Source: Bacillota bacterium (GTDB lineage Bacteria > Bacillota > Clostridia > Acetivibrionales > DTU013). Taken from it: DNA of 64,000 nt. Under the pieces are notes generated by a model. The model did no database searches. It saw only the letters and a list, made by a program, of their open reading frames with translations, and had not been told where the DNA came from. A program made the position numbers and the translations under genes. Positions 24,760-33,422 of the stretch are shown piece by piece; position 1 is the stretch's first letter; each line of letters starts with the position of its first letter. Where the stretch lies: NCBI GenBank assembly GCA_023435745.1, contig JAEZMD010000019.1:1-64000 (forward strand), given 5' to 3'.

Positions 24760-26335
24760 GAACCAGCATAGGCGCGCTGAAACGGTCTGTCTCTCCTATA
24801 ACCACAGGCTTCGGATCCGATATGTCAATAATGATGAAGTTTTCATTTGACGCACTTCGCAGACTGATTTCATCCGCAGGAAACACATCTGACATCCAAT
24901 GCCAGCGGTCGCCCACATGCCGCACCAGTCTTGCCTCCTCCATAAAACTCAGAACATCTTCGGTGGTTTCCACACCGAACCTCTCTTCGTCCGTAAAGGG
25001 CAGTTCAAAAGCGGCGCATTTCATATGATTGTAAAGAATGACCAGATTATCCGGGTTGATCAGGCCATTTTCCGGACTTTTTCCGAAAAAATAGTCCGGG
25101 TGACTTATAATATACTGATCCAAAGGGCTGCTGTTCGCGACCAGGAACGCTGCCGACACACCATTCCTTCGTCCTGCACGGCCTGCCTGCTGCCATGTGC
25201 TGGCGATGGTGCCCGGATAGCCGCAAATAATACACGCTTCCAACGCGCCGATGTCGATCCCCAGTTCCAATGCGTTGGTCGACACAACCCCTGTAATGCT
25301 GCCCTCTCTTAGCCCCTTCTCAATCTCTCGCCGGAGGTTTGGCAGATAGCCGCCCCTGTAGCCGCGGACCTTTCTGTCCCCATCCTTCGTCCCATGGTAA
25401 ATGTCCTTGAGATAAGTGACCAGCACCTCCACATTCAGCCTGCTTCTGGTAAAAACTATGGTCTGCACGCCATTGCGGATCAAGGCCTCCGCAAGCCCTT
25501 CCGCTTCCAGCATGCTGCTTCTTCGGATACCGAGCTCCTTATTGACCAGAGGCGGATTATAAAATATGATGTGCTTTGCACAGCTTGGCGCTCCGTTATT
25601 ATCAATCAGCTTAATCTCCGCGCCGGTAATTCTGGAAGCCAGTTCTCCGGGATTGGCAATGGTTGCTGAACAGCATATGAACTGCGGGCTTGAGCCGTAA
25701 AATTCACAGATCCTCCTGAGCCTTCTGATGACATTGGCCAGATGGCTTCCGAATACCCCGCGGTAATGATGAACTTCATCGATGACAATAAACTTAAGAT
25801 TTTCAAATAGCTTGGTCCACTTTGTATGATGAGGCAGGATACCGCTGTGGAGCATATCCGGATTTGTCACAACAATGTGCCCTGCCTGCCGTATAGCCTT
25901 TCTGGCGGATTGGGGCGTATCTCCGTCGTAGGTGAACGTTTTGACATCCACACCCGCTTCCGTTATCAGCTCATGGAGCTCGGAGGTCTGATCCTGCGAA
26001 AGCGCCTTAGTCGGAAACAGAAAAAGCGCCCTTGACTCTTCATCCTTTAAAATGGCATCCAGCACAGGCACGTTGTAGCACATGGTCTTGCCCGATGCCG
26101 TAGGCGTCACGACTACCACGCTGCTGCCGTCATGTATCGCCTGGATGGCGCTGGCCTGATGGGAATAAAGCTTTCGTACGCCTCTACTTTCCAGCGCCGT
26201 CCTGATCCTCTCGTCAATGAACTCCGGATACTCAGCATAAACCGGCTCACGCGCGGGCAGCTCCACCCAGGAGGTGATATTTTTCATCATCTTTTCAGAT
26301 GCCTTGAAATAATCCAGCATTTGCTCTAAATTCAT
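24734..26335 (-). CDS. mrfA: MrfA/YprA DEAH-box helicase, N-terminal 533 aa (frame ends early)
   Basis: A superfamily 2 DNA helicase with all core motifs. They are QASAIQ (Q motif), VVVTPTASGKTMCYNVPVL (motif I), VIDEVHHYRG (motif II, DEVH), CCSATIANP (motif III), VSTNALELGIDIGALEACI (motif V) and QQAGRAGRRNG (motif VI). In Bacillus MrfA is a 3'-5' helicase of about 750 aa with a C-terminal DUF1998 domain. This frame stops at IYNA, about 25 residues short of the zinc domain, which continues in the overlapping frame at 24031-24759. Whether a functional full-length protein forms is uncertain. Confidence 0.9.
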   Translation of the reverse strand: MNLEQMLDYFKASEKMMKNITSWVELPAREPVYAEYPEFIDERIRTALESRGVRKLYSHQASAIQAIHDGSSVVVVTPTASGKTMCYNVPVLDAILKDEESRALFLFPTKALSQDQTSELHELITEAGVDVKTFTYDGDTPQSARKAIRQAGHIVVTNPDMLHSGILPHHTKWTKLFENLKFIVIDEVHHYRGVFGSHLANVIRRLRRICEFYGSSPQFICCSATIANPGELASRITGAEIKLIDNNGAPSCAKHIIFYNPPLVNKELGIRRSSMLEAEGLAEALIRNGVQTIVFTRSRLNVEVLVTYLKDIYHGTKDGDRKVRGYRGGYLPNLRREIEKGLREGSITGVVSTNALELGIDIGALEACIICGYPGTIASTWQQAGRAGRRNGVSAAFLVANSSPLDQYIISHPDYFFGKSPENGLINPDNLVILYNHMKCAAFELPFTDEERFGVETTEDVLSFMEEARLVRHVGDRWHWMSDVFPADEISLRSASNENFIIIDISDPKPVVIGETDRFSAPMLVHEEAIYNA

Positions 26336-26561
26336 AGCAGTCTCCGAACATATATTCTCTCTTTATTTTAGTATATTATTTATGCGTTGTAAAGAAAGAC
26401 ATATTGGTAAATTGGCGGTGACGATCTGGACTGTTATTGTTTTGCAATGTGGTTAATGTGCAACAACGAAAACAAGAGCTTCATTTGCTTGAGCTGAATA
26501 GCAGTGACTGTTCAGATATCGTCAGCCTCACAAACAGCACCGCCGGAGCATGGGCAGTAAC
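26336..26561. other. intergenic region, 226 bp, no gene recognised
   Basis: The left part is AT-rich and probably holds the mrfA promoter (minus strand). On the plus strand an open stretch of 35 codons begins with GTG near 26457 and runs to a TAA near 26564. It has no ribosome site and no recognisable product. I see no RNA or repeat. Confidence 0.4.
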
Positions 26562-27512
26562 CTAAAGCCCCTGTACCAGCTCCGCCATTTCCTCATGCGA
26601 CACGGCCCTGAAGACCTTGTCCTTGAACTGTGCTGAGTTTTTGCTGCCCTTGACATACCAGGAAATATGCTTGCGCATTTCCCTAACACCGGTGTACTCA
26701 CCTTTCAGCTCAACCAGAATCTCAAGGTGGCGGAGCATCATCTGCTTTTTCTCTTCCATGTCCGGGTTCGCCGGCAGCTCACCTGTGCTGATGTAGTGGT
26801 TGATGCTCCGGAACAACCATGGATTGCCCTGGGCTCCTCTTCCCACCATCACAGCGTCGCAGCCGGTTTCATCCATCATACGAGCCGCATCCTCCGGCTT
26901 ATAGATATCGCCGTTTCCGATCACAGGGATGGATACGGCATTTTTTACTTTCTTGATTATGTCCCAGTCGGCCTTGCCGCTGTAAAACTGCTCTCTCGTC
27001 CTGCCATGCACAGCAATTGCCGCAGCACCGCTTTTTTCGGCCATGAGCGCAAATTCAACCGCATTGACATGCTCCTCATCCCAGCCCTTACGAATCTTGA
27101 CGGTAACAGGCTTTTTCGACACAGTGACAACCGCCCTGATCAGCCCGGCCGACAGCTCCGGCTTCAGCATCAGCGCACTGCCCTCACCGTTTTTTGTGAT
27201 CTTGGGAGTGGGGCAGCCCATATTGATATCCAGAATCGCCGCCTCTGTGTCATTCAGCTTTTCTGCCGCATAAGCCAGAATGTCAGGCTCCGAGCCAAAT
27301 ATCTGTATTGCGGCAGGCAGCTCCGAGCCGCTGAGCTGCGCTAGCTTCCAGCTCTTCTCGTCTTTATAATACATTCCCTTCGCACTAATCATTTCCGTGT
27401 AGGTCAGACCACAGCCCTGCTCTTTGCAGAGCACTCTGAAGGGCAGGTCGGTCACACCCGCCATAGGCGCAAGAAAAATATTGTTTTCAAGATTGATTGG
27501 GCCTATTTTCAT
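26562..27512 (-). CDS. dusB: tRNA-dihydrouridine synthase DusB-like
   Basis: An FMN-dependent enzyme that reduces uridine to dihydrouridine in tRNA D-loops. A TIM barrel is evident from IFLAPMAGVTDLPFR (start of strand 1 and FMN loop). The catalytic cysteine lies in DINMGCPTPKITKNGEGSALM (about residue 100). KIRKGWDEEHVN, AVHGRTREQFYSG and GNGDIY/VMVGRGAQGNPW complete the set. The C-terminal helical domain is present. Length (316 aa) is normal. The ATG at 27512 matches the usual N-terminus (MKIGPINL); the longer form at 27521 adds three atypical residues. Confidence 0.94.
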   Translation of the reverse strand: MKIGPINLENNIFLAPMAGVTDLPFRVLCKEQGCGLTYTEMISAKGMYYKDEKSWKLAQLSGSELPAAIQIFGSEPDILAYAAEKLNDTEAAILDINMGCPTPKITKNGEGSALMLKPELSAGLIRAVVTVSKKPVTVKIRKGWDEEHVNAVEFALMAEKSGAAAIAVHGRTREQFYSGKADWDIIKKVKNAVSIPVIGNGDIYKPEDAARMMDETGCDAVMVGRGAQGNPWLFRSINHYISTGELPANPDMEEKKQMMLRHLEILVELKGEYTGVREMRKHISWYVKGSKNSAQFKDKVFRAVSHEEMAELVQGL

Positions 27513-27545
27513 GCAAATCAACAGCCTCCGAAATTCCCTTCATCA

Positions 27546-28283
27546 TTAGTGCAGCTTGAGTCTTAATGCTTCCAGCCTTTTCGCCCGTTCAAACGCTTCA
27601 TGTAAAAACTCCTCTGCCGGTAAATTCTTATAATCCCAATTCATAGCCTCTATTGCAGTCGCACCTGAGTAACCAGTTTCCGCGATTTTTTCCATAATTA
27701 AAGACCAATCAAGCGTACCGTCAAAGGGTAACCGGTGGATATGGCTCCCGTCATTATCATGTAAATGTAGTGCCATCATCCGGGAACCGTACATAGATAA
27801 TAAATCATTGCCCGGATAATGGCGGTAGTGATGTGCGCAGTCATAACAAAACCCGATACGAGGGGAATCCACTTGCTCCAGTATATTCACTAAATTGGTA
27901 AGATTCTGTAAATTCTCCAGCGCAACATTGATGCCAAGCTTTTCCGCTTTTTCAGCGATTTTCTTGATTCTATCCAGTCCCAATGCGTTATATGGCTTGT
28001 CTTCGTCGGGCAGGTGGACCACCATTGTCGGGATCTCAAATTCGGTGCAATCTGCAACGCATTGCAAATAGCAATTGATTGCGGATTCGCCATCCAGATT
28101 GTCAAGCCAGATGTTGTCTTGGACTTGGAACGGCGTGTGGATATTTTCTATAAAAAGACCCGCTGCGCGCACAATTTGCGGTCCGCTGCGGTAATCGTTC
28201 CGGCCAAGGTGTTCGCTCCACCATAATAAAACGCCGTCAAATCCGGCCTCCTTTATTAACTGATAACGTTCTTTTATCGGCAA
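27546..28283 (-). CDS. sugar phosphate isomerase/epimerase (TIM barrel, AP-endonuclease-2 fold)
   Basis: A xylose-isomerase-like TIM barrel. It has IKEAGFDGVLLWWSE (strand 1 region), MVVHLPD, NVALENLQN with the metal-binding Glu, GFCYDCAHHYRH (metal His) and MALHLHDNDGSHIHRLPFDGTLDW (His/Asp ligands). It probably isomerises or epimerises a sugar or inositol derivative; the substrate is unknown. The first start codon in frame is TTG at 28283. Homology-like sequence (TIYDWFGYE) continues 9-12 codons upstream to about 28316, where no ATG exists. The codon there is ACG, ten nt after GGAG, so the native start seems lost or non-standard. Confidence 0.8.
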   Translation of the reverse strand: MPIKERYQLIKEAGFDGVLLWWSEHLGRNDYRSGPQIVRAAGLFIENIHTPFQVQDNIWLDNLDGESAINCYLQCVADCTEFEIPTMVVHLPDEDKPYNALGLDRIKKIAEKAEKLGINVALENLQNLTNLVNILEQVDSPRIGFCYDCAHHYRHYPGNDLLSMYGSRMMALHLHDNDGSHIHRLPFDGTLDWSLIMEKIAETGYSGATAIEAMNWDYKNLPAEEFLHEAFERAKRLEALRLKLH

Positions 28284-28376
28284 TTCATAGCCAAACCAAT
28301 CATAAATAGTAATCGTAACTCAAGTTCTCCTTCGCTTATTATGACGTTCCGTATTATAAAAATATTGCGAAACAGA

Positions 28377-28702
28377 CTAAGCATTATGGCACTCTAAATA
28401 ATCAACCCTTTTTCCAGTCTTTATAGCGTATTCTATTTCACCTTTGTACTTTCGCCTATATATCCGTTTTCGTTAATCACATAAATTTCATCAGACATAT
28501 CGATTTTTCTTTTATGTATATCGTCAAGCATTACTTTAATTTCAGGAGTGATGACATTTTCAAACTCACGATCAGCATGTTCAAAAAATCCTACTGAAAT
28601 AACTATATTCCCTTCTAGAGTTAATTGTTTTTGTACTTTCAAGAACTCATCATTAAACCTCGTACTCCCGCACAAAGTTATTACTTTATACTTTCCTACC
28701 AT
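28377..28702 (-). pseudogene. nucleoside 2-deoxyribosyltransferase-like protein, frameshifted near its end
   Basis: A small Rossmann-like protein related to DUF4406 / nucleoside 2-deoxyribosyltransferases. It has VITLCGSTRFNDEF at the start and DMSDEIYVINENGYIGEST near the end. The open frame stops two codons later (28433). Shifting frame by one base at about 28438 continues with EIEYAIKTGKRVDYLE to a stop at 28377, the expected family C-terminus. A one-base deletion therefore removes about 20 residues. The ATG at 28702 is chosen because GGAGG lies five nt upstream. It may be a true pseudogene or a sequence error. Confidence 0.75.
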
Positions 28703-28884
28703 AATATCCTCCATTTAATTCGCCTTATCTTACCAACCTGCAATATAAAGTAAAGTACCATCATGCTACCATAACGGTACTTTGCTTTCAATCATTATTT
28801 CCCTCCAGGATATCCTTCAATATTCACCCTTACTGCTCTGGCCGTCAAAACGTAGCCTCGTCCCTGGTGCATGGAGTTTTCTAA

Positions 28885-29766
28885 CTATAGTTCCCCGCCA
28901 TCGAGTTCAGTGACAGGTTTTCCGACTGGCAATAATGCCCGGAGGAGCGCGTGCTTCTCATCAAAGCTCTTTGCGCGTATTTGCAAGCGTTTTCCGAGAC
29001 GGGCTGCCAGATTAAACGCAAAAACTCTGCAGGCATCCCTGTCATATAACTGTATGGTGCTCAAATGCATCACTTTTACACCCTGCCTTTCAAGCAAGGA
29101 CGAGCGCAGCGCATCTTTACCCAGTTTTGAGGGACTGCTGTGAAAGGCGAAGCTCTCATATTCGACTGCCAATTTCGCATGCTTGTAGTACAGATCCGTA
29201 TAGCAGCGAACTTCTCCAAGACTCATACTCGCTTTGCTTTTAACAATTACCTCATAATTAAAAACTGCGTCGTTAAGTCCGTATCCTCCCAGAGAGTGAG
29301 GCAATGTCAGAATCATGTAAGATAGCGATTCCATAATTGATGCGGAGCCGTTTTCCGTATATTTCGCTGCTCGTAAGGCTTTTCGGTGTCCAATGTGCCC
29401 CGGAGTTTTTTCGAGAAATTTGTTGAGTTTTTGCTTTGTCGTGATCGCTTCGAAAGGGTTGCCCGGCGGATGCGAGCACAGCTGCAGCCCCAGAAGGATG
29501 AGTCTGTGGATGCTTAATTTGCTTGCAAGCTCAAGAAAGAGCAACTCAGGAGACGCGACCATTTTGCCCTTATGAAATCTAATCGCTCCAACCGGAAGCA
29601 CAAGTTCGCTCGAATGGATTTTTTTATTTTTTGTGCGATATCTCGCTTTACGCTCTGAAACCGTTATATCAACCGAATCTGTTTGTTCGGTTCTGCCGAA
29701 GACGGCTTCAAAATAGGGGATATCCCACATTTTGGCGGCAGACGTATGACTTACATATTTTTCCAT
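28885..29766 (-). CDS. AbiEi-like / DUF559-like two-domain protein
   Basis: A protein of about 293 aa. The N-terminal part (SHTSAAKMWDIPYFE, then VDITVSERKARYRTKNKKIHSS and ASPELLFLELAS) follows the pattern of AbiEi-type proteins seen in type IV toxin-antitoxin families. The C-terminal part (LAVEYESFAFHSS, then LRSSLLERQGVKVMHLS) resembles the DUF559/Vsr-like endonuclease fold, with acidic residues where a metal site would be. The same two-part layout is common in Actinobacteria. No toxin partner is adjacent, so a complete system is not shown. A TATAAT lies just before the preferred ATG (29766) and there is no clear ribosome site. Confidence 0.55.
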   Translation of the reverse strand: MEKYVSHTSAAKMWDIPYFEAVFGRTEQTDSVDITVSERKARYRTKNKKIHSSELVLPVGAIRFHKGKMVASPELLFLELASKLSIHRLILLGLQLCSHPPGNPFEAITTKQKLNKFLEKTPGHIGHRKALRAAKYTENGSASIMESLSYMILTLPHSLGGYGLNDAVFNYEVIVKSKASMSLGEVRCYTDLYYKHAKLAVEYESFAFHSSPSKLGKDALRSSLLERQGVKVMHLSTIQLYDRDACRVFAFNLAARLGKRLQIRAKSFDEKHALLRALLPVGKPVTELDGGEL

Positions 29767-30000
29767 ATAAGTATTATACAATACGGTGCTCAGATTTACA
29801 AGTATTGTGGTGTAATTTTCTATTAATATGCTTCTATTAAGTTAGATATTAGCAATTAACTTGAAAAAGCACTACCACAATTGAATTAATGAGCAGTGCA
29901 CTGAAAAATTGGGGCTGTATCCGCAAATATCTTGGAGCAAAAGCAACCTTCCACATAAACTGTGCGCCCTCTCGGGTTCGATTGCTGTGCTGAAGAATTT

Positions 30001-30031
30001 AAAAGACCACGACTTTTGTCGTGGTCTTTTT
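30001..30031 (-). terminator. rho-independent terminator after tRNA-Arg
   Basis: AAAAGACCACGAC, a TTTT loop, then GTCGTGGTCTTTT. It starts directly at the encoded CCA end of the tRNA and has T-runs on both strands. Confidence 0.85.
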
Positions 30032-30106
30032 TGGCGTCCCGGACAGGAATCGAACCCGCATCAATGGAACCGGAATCCATTACCTTATCCATTAGGCCAC
30101 CGGGAC
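30032..30106 (-). tRNA. tRNA-Arg (anticodon CCG)
   Basis: A 75-nt cloverleaf on the minus strand. The acceptor stem is GTCCCGG/CCGGGAC with discriminator G and an encoded CCA. The anticodon arm is ATGGA-TTCCGGT-TCCAT, giving CCG (reads CGG). The T-arm GCGGGTTCGATTCCTGT is standard. Confidence 0.95.
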
Positions 30107-30195
30107 GTATTGCACTACTGAATATTATAGTCTATATCAGATATTTTTACAACTGTCATTGACCGGGAACAAAATTACCAAATTACCGAACAAAA

Positions 30196-30921
30196 TCACC
30201 TGAACAACATGAGCATCCAATTCATAATCAACGCGCTAAATACCGAACTGAAGATAAAATTCCAGATGAATACGATGATAAATGTCAGCCGCCTGAACAG
30301 GAGATTAAAGCGGAACAACACATTAACGCCTCTGGAAATGACCCCGGCAGACCATAGAGATATTCCCATAAATATTACCATGTAAAGATTTATCAGCCAT
30401 GAAGCGCTGTCGGCGGTTATGTCGCGCGTAAATGTGTAGTAAAGAAGCGTAGAAACAGGAACAATGAAAAAATGGGACATAATATAAACCTTCATGACCT
30501 TTATGTAGGAAGCTGTATGCTCAGCACTCCCTGTACGTTTTAGTCGCAGCAGCGGATTCTCCTCCCCTTCATTATCACCGCTCGCATTAATCTGAGCACT
30601 CAATTCCACGGCCATTGTGGTTTCCTTTTTCTTCAGATACTTAAAAATATCAAAAAGCGGAACTCCAATAAAAACAACATCGATGATGCCAAGCGCCAAA
30701 ATGACAACCACCGTCATCACAGCATTAAACCTGACATCGCCGGCAGATCTGCCGGAGAAAATCACCTTAAAAGTATTTGCGACATCCGGTAATAACAGGT
30801 CAATCGCACCAACCAGTATAATACCCAATGCCAGAGTAATTTTATTATCTGTCAGCTTTTCGAAAAAACGTACAGGAAAAGCAAATATGTCAATCAAAAT
30901 ATTCATGAATTTCTTCATCAT
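30196..30921 (-). CDS. hypothetical multi-pass membrane protein
   Basis: A protein of 241 aa with about five or six hydrophobic helices (near 28-45, 65-95, 140-165, 172-192 and 200-240). A hydrophilic, acidic loop sits between helices two and three (about 105-135). The basic N-terminus (MMKKF) suggests an inside start. No catalytic motif is visible and I do not recognise the family. It lies 22 nt downstream of an ABC-2 permease and is probably the last gene of that operon, so it may assist the exporter, but this is inference only. Confidence 0.65.
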   Translation of the reverse strand: MMKKFMNILIDIFAFPVRFFEKLTDNKITLALGIILVGAIDLLLPDVANTFKVIFSGRSAGDVRFNAVMTVVVILALGIIDVVFIGVPLFDIFKYLKKKETTMAVELSAQINASGDNEGEENPLLRLKRTGSAEHTASYIKVMKVYIMSHFFIVPVSTLLYYTFTRDITADSASWLINLYMVIFMGISLWSAGVISRGVNVLFRFNLLFRRLTFIIVFIWNFIFSSVFSALIMNWMLMLFR

Positions 30922-30943
30922 CGTCTCCTTCTTTTTATAAGCC

Positions 30944-32212
30944 CTAGCCTCGTCTTAGCTGCATATTAATAATCATATAGCTTGCCGGCAGTAAAATCAA
31001 CGATATCGCAAATAATACCAGCAGCGATCTCCCTGCATAAGACAGGGCGGCCGGATCGGTCAGCAGCCTGTTGAGCGCTCTTAGAGCCCATCCCTGAGGC
31101 GTGAACAGGGATAGAACCTGTACTCCCTGCGGCATTTCTACATAATTCCAAAAGCACCCGCCAACAAAGCCTGTCAACAACGCCAGTACCGGCGCCCCCA
31201 CCTGCAGCTGTGCCTGTGTCTTCAGTACTGATGACAGGAACATGCTTATAGCGATTACGGCCAATAGATAAGCAACCAATACTAGCCATGACAGCGGACC
31301 TGTGAATAACGAAATACCGAAGAATAACCTCAGAACAGCAGTAAACATGACTATCTGCAGAATTCCGGCGGCGAACAGGGCCAGTATGCTCCCCTGAAAC
31401 GACAAAGCAATAGCTCCGGTTCCAACACCAAGCCTTTTGATCGTCCCATTCACTCTCTCCTCAATAAGCCATCCCCCTGCAAACAGCATGTAAAAACTGA
31501 TAAACGCGACGATCAGCCCTGCGGACGACGCAGAAGCCGCAGGAAGAGAAGTCTGCGATACCTGCTCCACCACCCCGGCCTTCAGTTCCTTGTATTCGAT
31601 TGTCATCAGAGGCTCCGGTTCCCAAAGATTATCAGCATAAGCATAAACCTCATCCCAAAAATCGCTTCCCGCCGAGATCCCAAGCTCCGCATACTGTTTA
31701 GTCACATTGTTGGCAGCCATATTTGCAGTAACAATCCGGATGACCTCACCCGCGACAACCTCCGAGGTATACCCTGCGGAATATGAAGATGCAGAACTGA
31801 CAAGCTCAATCAGTCCGTCACTCACACCTCTGCGGACGGCTTCGTCAAAGCCCTTTTTAATGATAAAGACCTGCTCTGCCTTATTGTCTTCCAGTAAGGC
31901 TGCCGCGGTTTCCCGGTCAGTCGTAATCAACGCCAGGCCTTCCTTGCCGGAAAGCCTCTCTAACAGCAGCGCCGAATACGCTGATGCATCCTCATCCACC
32001 ACAGCCACCGGAATAATATCCAGCTTTTCATGCCGGAAGGAATATCCTGCAGCGATAGTAATCATCAACGGAATCAGGATCATTGCCGAAAAAAGGAGCT
32101 TGTCGCCCAACATCATTTTCAGTTTATAAAAGGCTGTAGAAATCAGTTTAATACGACCTACCCCCTTCTCACAGACTTCATAATCAGCACAGATGCAGCC
32201 AGAAAGACACAA
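30944..32212 (-). CDS. ABC-2 type exporter permease (second)
   Basis: A membrane permease of the ABC-2 family. A first helix (about 42-58) is followed by a large extracellular domain (about 60-225, with VAVVDEDASAYSALLLERL) and five C-terminal helices with GWLIEERVNGTIKRLGV between helices two and three. The start is unclear: the open frame begins at 32212 inside the upstream permease gene, while family alignment suggests a start near residue 21. There the codon is ATT (32152), eight nt after AGGGGG. No ATG is in frame nearby. A rare ATT start or loss of the start codon are both possible. The substrate is unknown. Confidence 0.85.
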   Translation of the reverse strand: MCLSGCICADYEVCEKGVGRIKLISTAFYKLKMMLGDKLLFSAMILIPLMITIAAGYSFRHEKLDIIPVAVVDEDASAYSALLLERLSGKEGLALITTDRETAAALLEDNKAEQVFIIKKGFDEAVRRGVSDGLIELVSSASSYSAGYTSEVVAGEVIRIVTANMAANNVTKQYAELGISAGSDFWDEVYAYADNLWEPEPLMTIEYKELKAGVVEQVSQTSLPAASASSAGLIVAFISFYMLFAGGWLIEERVNGTIKRLGVGTGAIALSFQGSILALFAAGILQIVMFTAVLRLFFGISLFTGPLSWLVLVAYLLAVIAISMFLSSVLKTQAQLQVGAPVLALLTGFVGGCFWNYVEMPQGVQVLSLFTPQGWALRALNRLLTDPAALSYAGRSLLVLFAISLILLPASYMIINMQLRRG

Positions 32213-33366
32213 CCCATTGCTGCAAGTACCATAGCATAAAGGTCGGTGCCCATCGCATCATTTCCAGAAAACAGCACCATAAATCCGTCCATTGCCCATC
32301 GATTGATCGTCAGCCTGCTAAGGTTCCTGATGAAGGCCGGCATGGACGAAAGCGGATAAATACTGCCTCCAACCACAGCCATCAGAAGGATACCCAGATT
32401 CCCGATGATATCAGCAGAGGCAGGCGATGAAGAAACCGCCGCCACAAATAACGACCAGGCACTGACTGCAAGAATAATCCCGCCAAATAGCATCAATATA
32501 TTTTTAATCGGCGCTCCCCAGTAGTTATTGAACAATTTTGACGTAACAGCTATGATGAGTCCAAACTGCAGTATCAGCAGCAAAACGGACACCAGCAGCT
32601 TTGACAGTACGACCTTCCACATTCCCACCGGTGCGGCGGACAGCCTTCTGGTGATACCTTCGCTTCTTTCCGTCACCAGCATTTTCATCCCCGGCATTCC
32701 GGCGAACATTAAGAAAACAACGATCAGCGCCGCTGTAAAATACTCCACCGGCGTCAAATCATAGCCAGACTGCCTGTCCACCGTAGTAAAAACCTCATTT
32801 CTCGCCAGGGCCTCCATGAAGTATTCCATAATAGCATTGTTGTATCGGGCATCCAGCTCCGCTCCGGCGAGTCCTGCCTCATAATCATAATGGTAAATGG
32901 TGATGATGGCACTCTGTGCCGCTGATACCAGATTCGCCGCACTCTGTATAATGTTTTTTACTATATAGGCCTGCAATGGCTTGGCGCTGCTGCCCACAAC
33001 GGTCACGGGTCTGTTCTCACCGACAGCCACGCTGTTAGTAAAATCAACAGGGATGATGATAACTCCGCCCACAATCTGATCAGAAAGCTGCTGTATGGCC
33101 TCATCCTCACGCAACCGCCGGATCTCACTGAACAAGCTGATCTCTTTTAGTTGATTCTCAAGCATTCTGGTTTGCGTGGTATCCTCCATATCCACCAAAG
33201 CTATCGGAAAGGGCTCGATAAAGCTGCTCTTGTCAAGATAGGGCGACAAGGCATACGTAAAAAAAGAAATGAAAAGCAGCGGTGCCGCAAGCAGCAGCAG
33301 ACAGGCTTTCCAGTCCTTCAGGAACAGTCTTGCATCATTTTTCAGCAGTGTTAAAAATGAAGTCAT
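32158..33366 (-). CDS. ABC-2 type exporter permease (first)
   Basis: A permease of 402 aa, paralogous in layout to the following gene. It has an N-terminal helix (about 20-45), an extracellular domain (about 46-215, with ALVDMEDTTQTRMLENQL) and five or six C-terminal helices. The TERSEGITRRLSAAPVGMWKV segment sits between the first two of these, the pattern of ABC2_membrane_3 exporters. The pair presumably forms the heterodimeric channel for the ATPase at 35232. The substrate cannot be inferred; such systems export drugs, lipids or peptides. The ATG has a GGAGG about 13 nt upstream. Confidence 0.88.
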   Translation of the reverse strand: MTSFLTLLKNDARLFLKDWKACLLLLAAPLLFISFFTYALSPYLDKSSFIEPFPIALVDMEDTTQTRMLENQLKEISLFSEIRRLREDEAIQQLSDQIVGGVIIIPVDFTNSVAVGENRPVTVVGSSAKPLQAYIVKNIIQSAANLVSAAQSAIITIYHYDYEAGLAGAELDARYNNAIMEYFMEALARNEVFTTVDRQSGYDLTPVEYFTAALIVVFLMFAGMPGMKMLVTERSEGITRRLSAAPVGMWKVVLSKLLVSVLLLILQFGLIIAVTSKLFNNYWGAPIKNILMLFGGIILAVSAWSLFVAAVSSSPASADIIGNLGILLMAVVGGSIYPLSSMPAFIRNLSRLTINRWAMDGFMVLFSGNDAMGTDLYAMVLAAMGCVFLAASVLIMKSVRRG

Positions 33367-33422
33367 TCTTTGAGTTATGCCTCCTGCATCATTGCCGAGA
33401 TTTCAATCCTGCCTGGACATCA

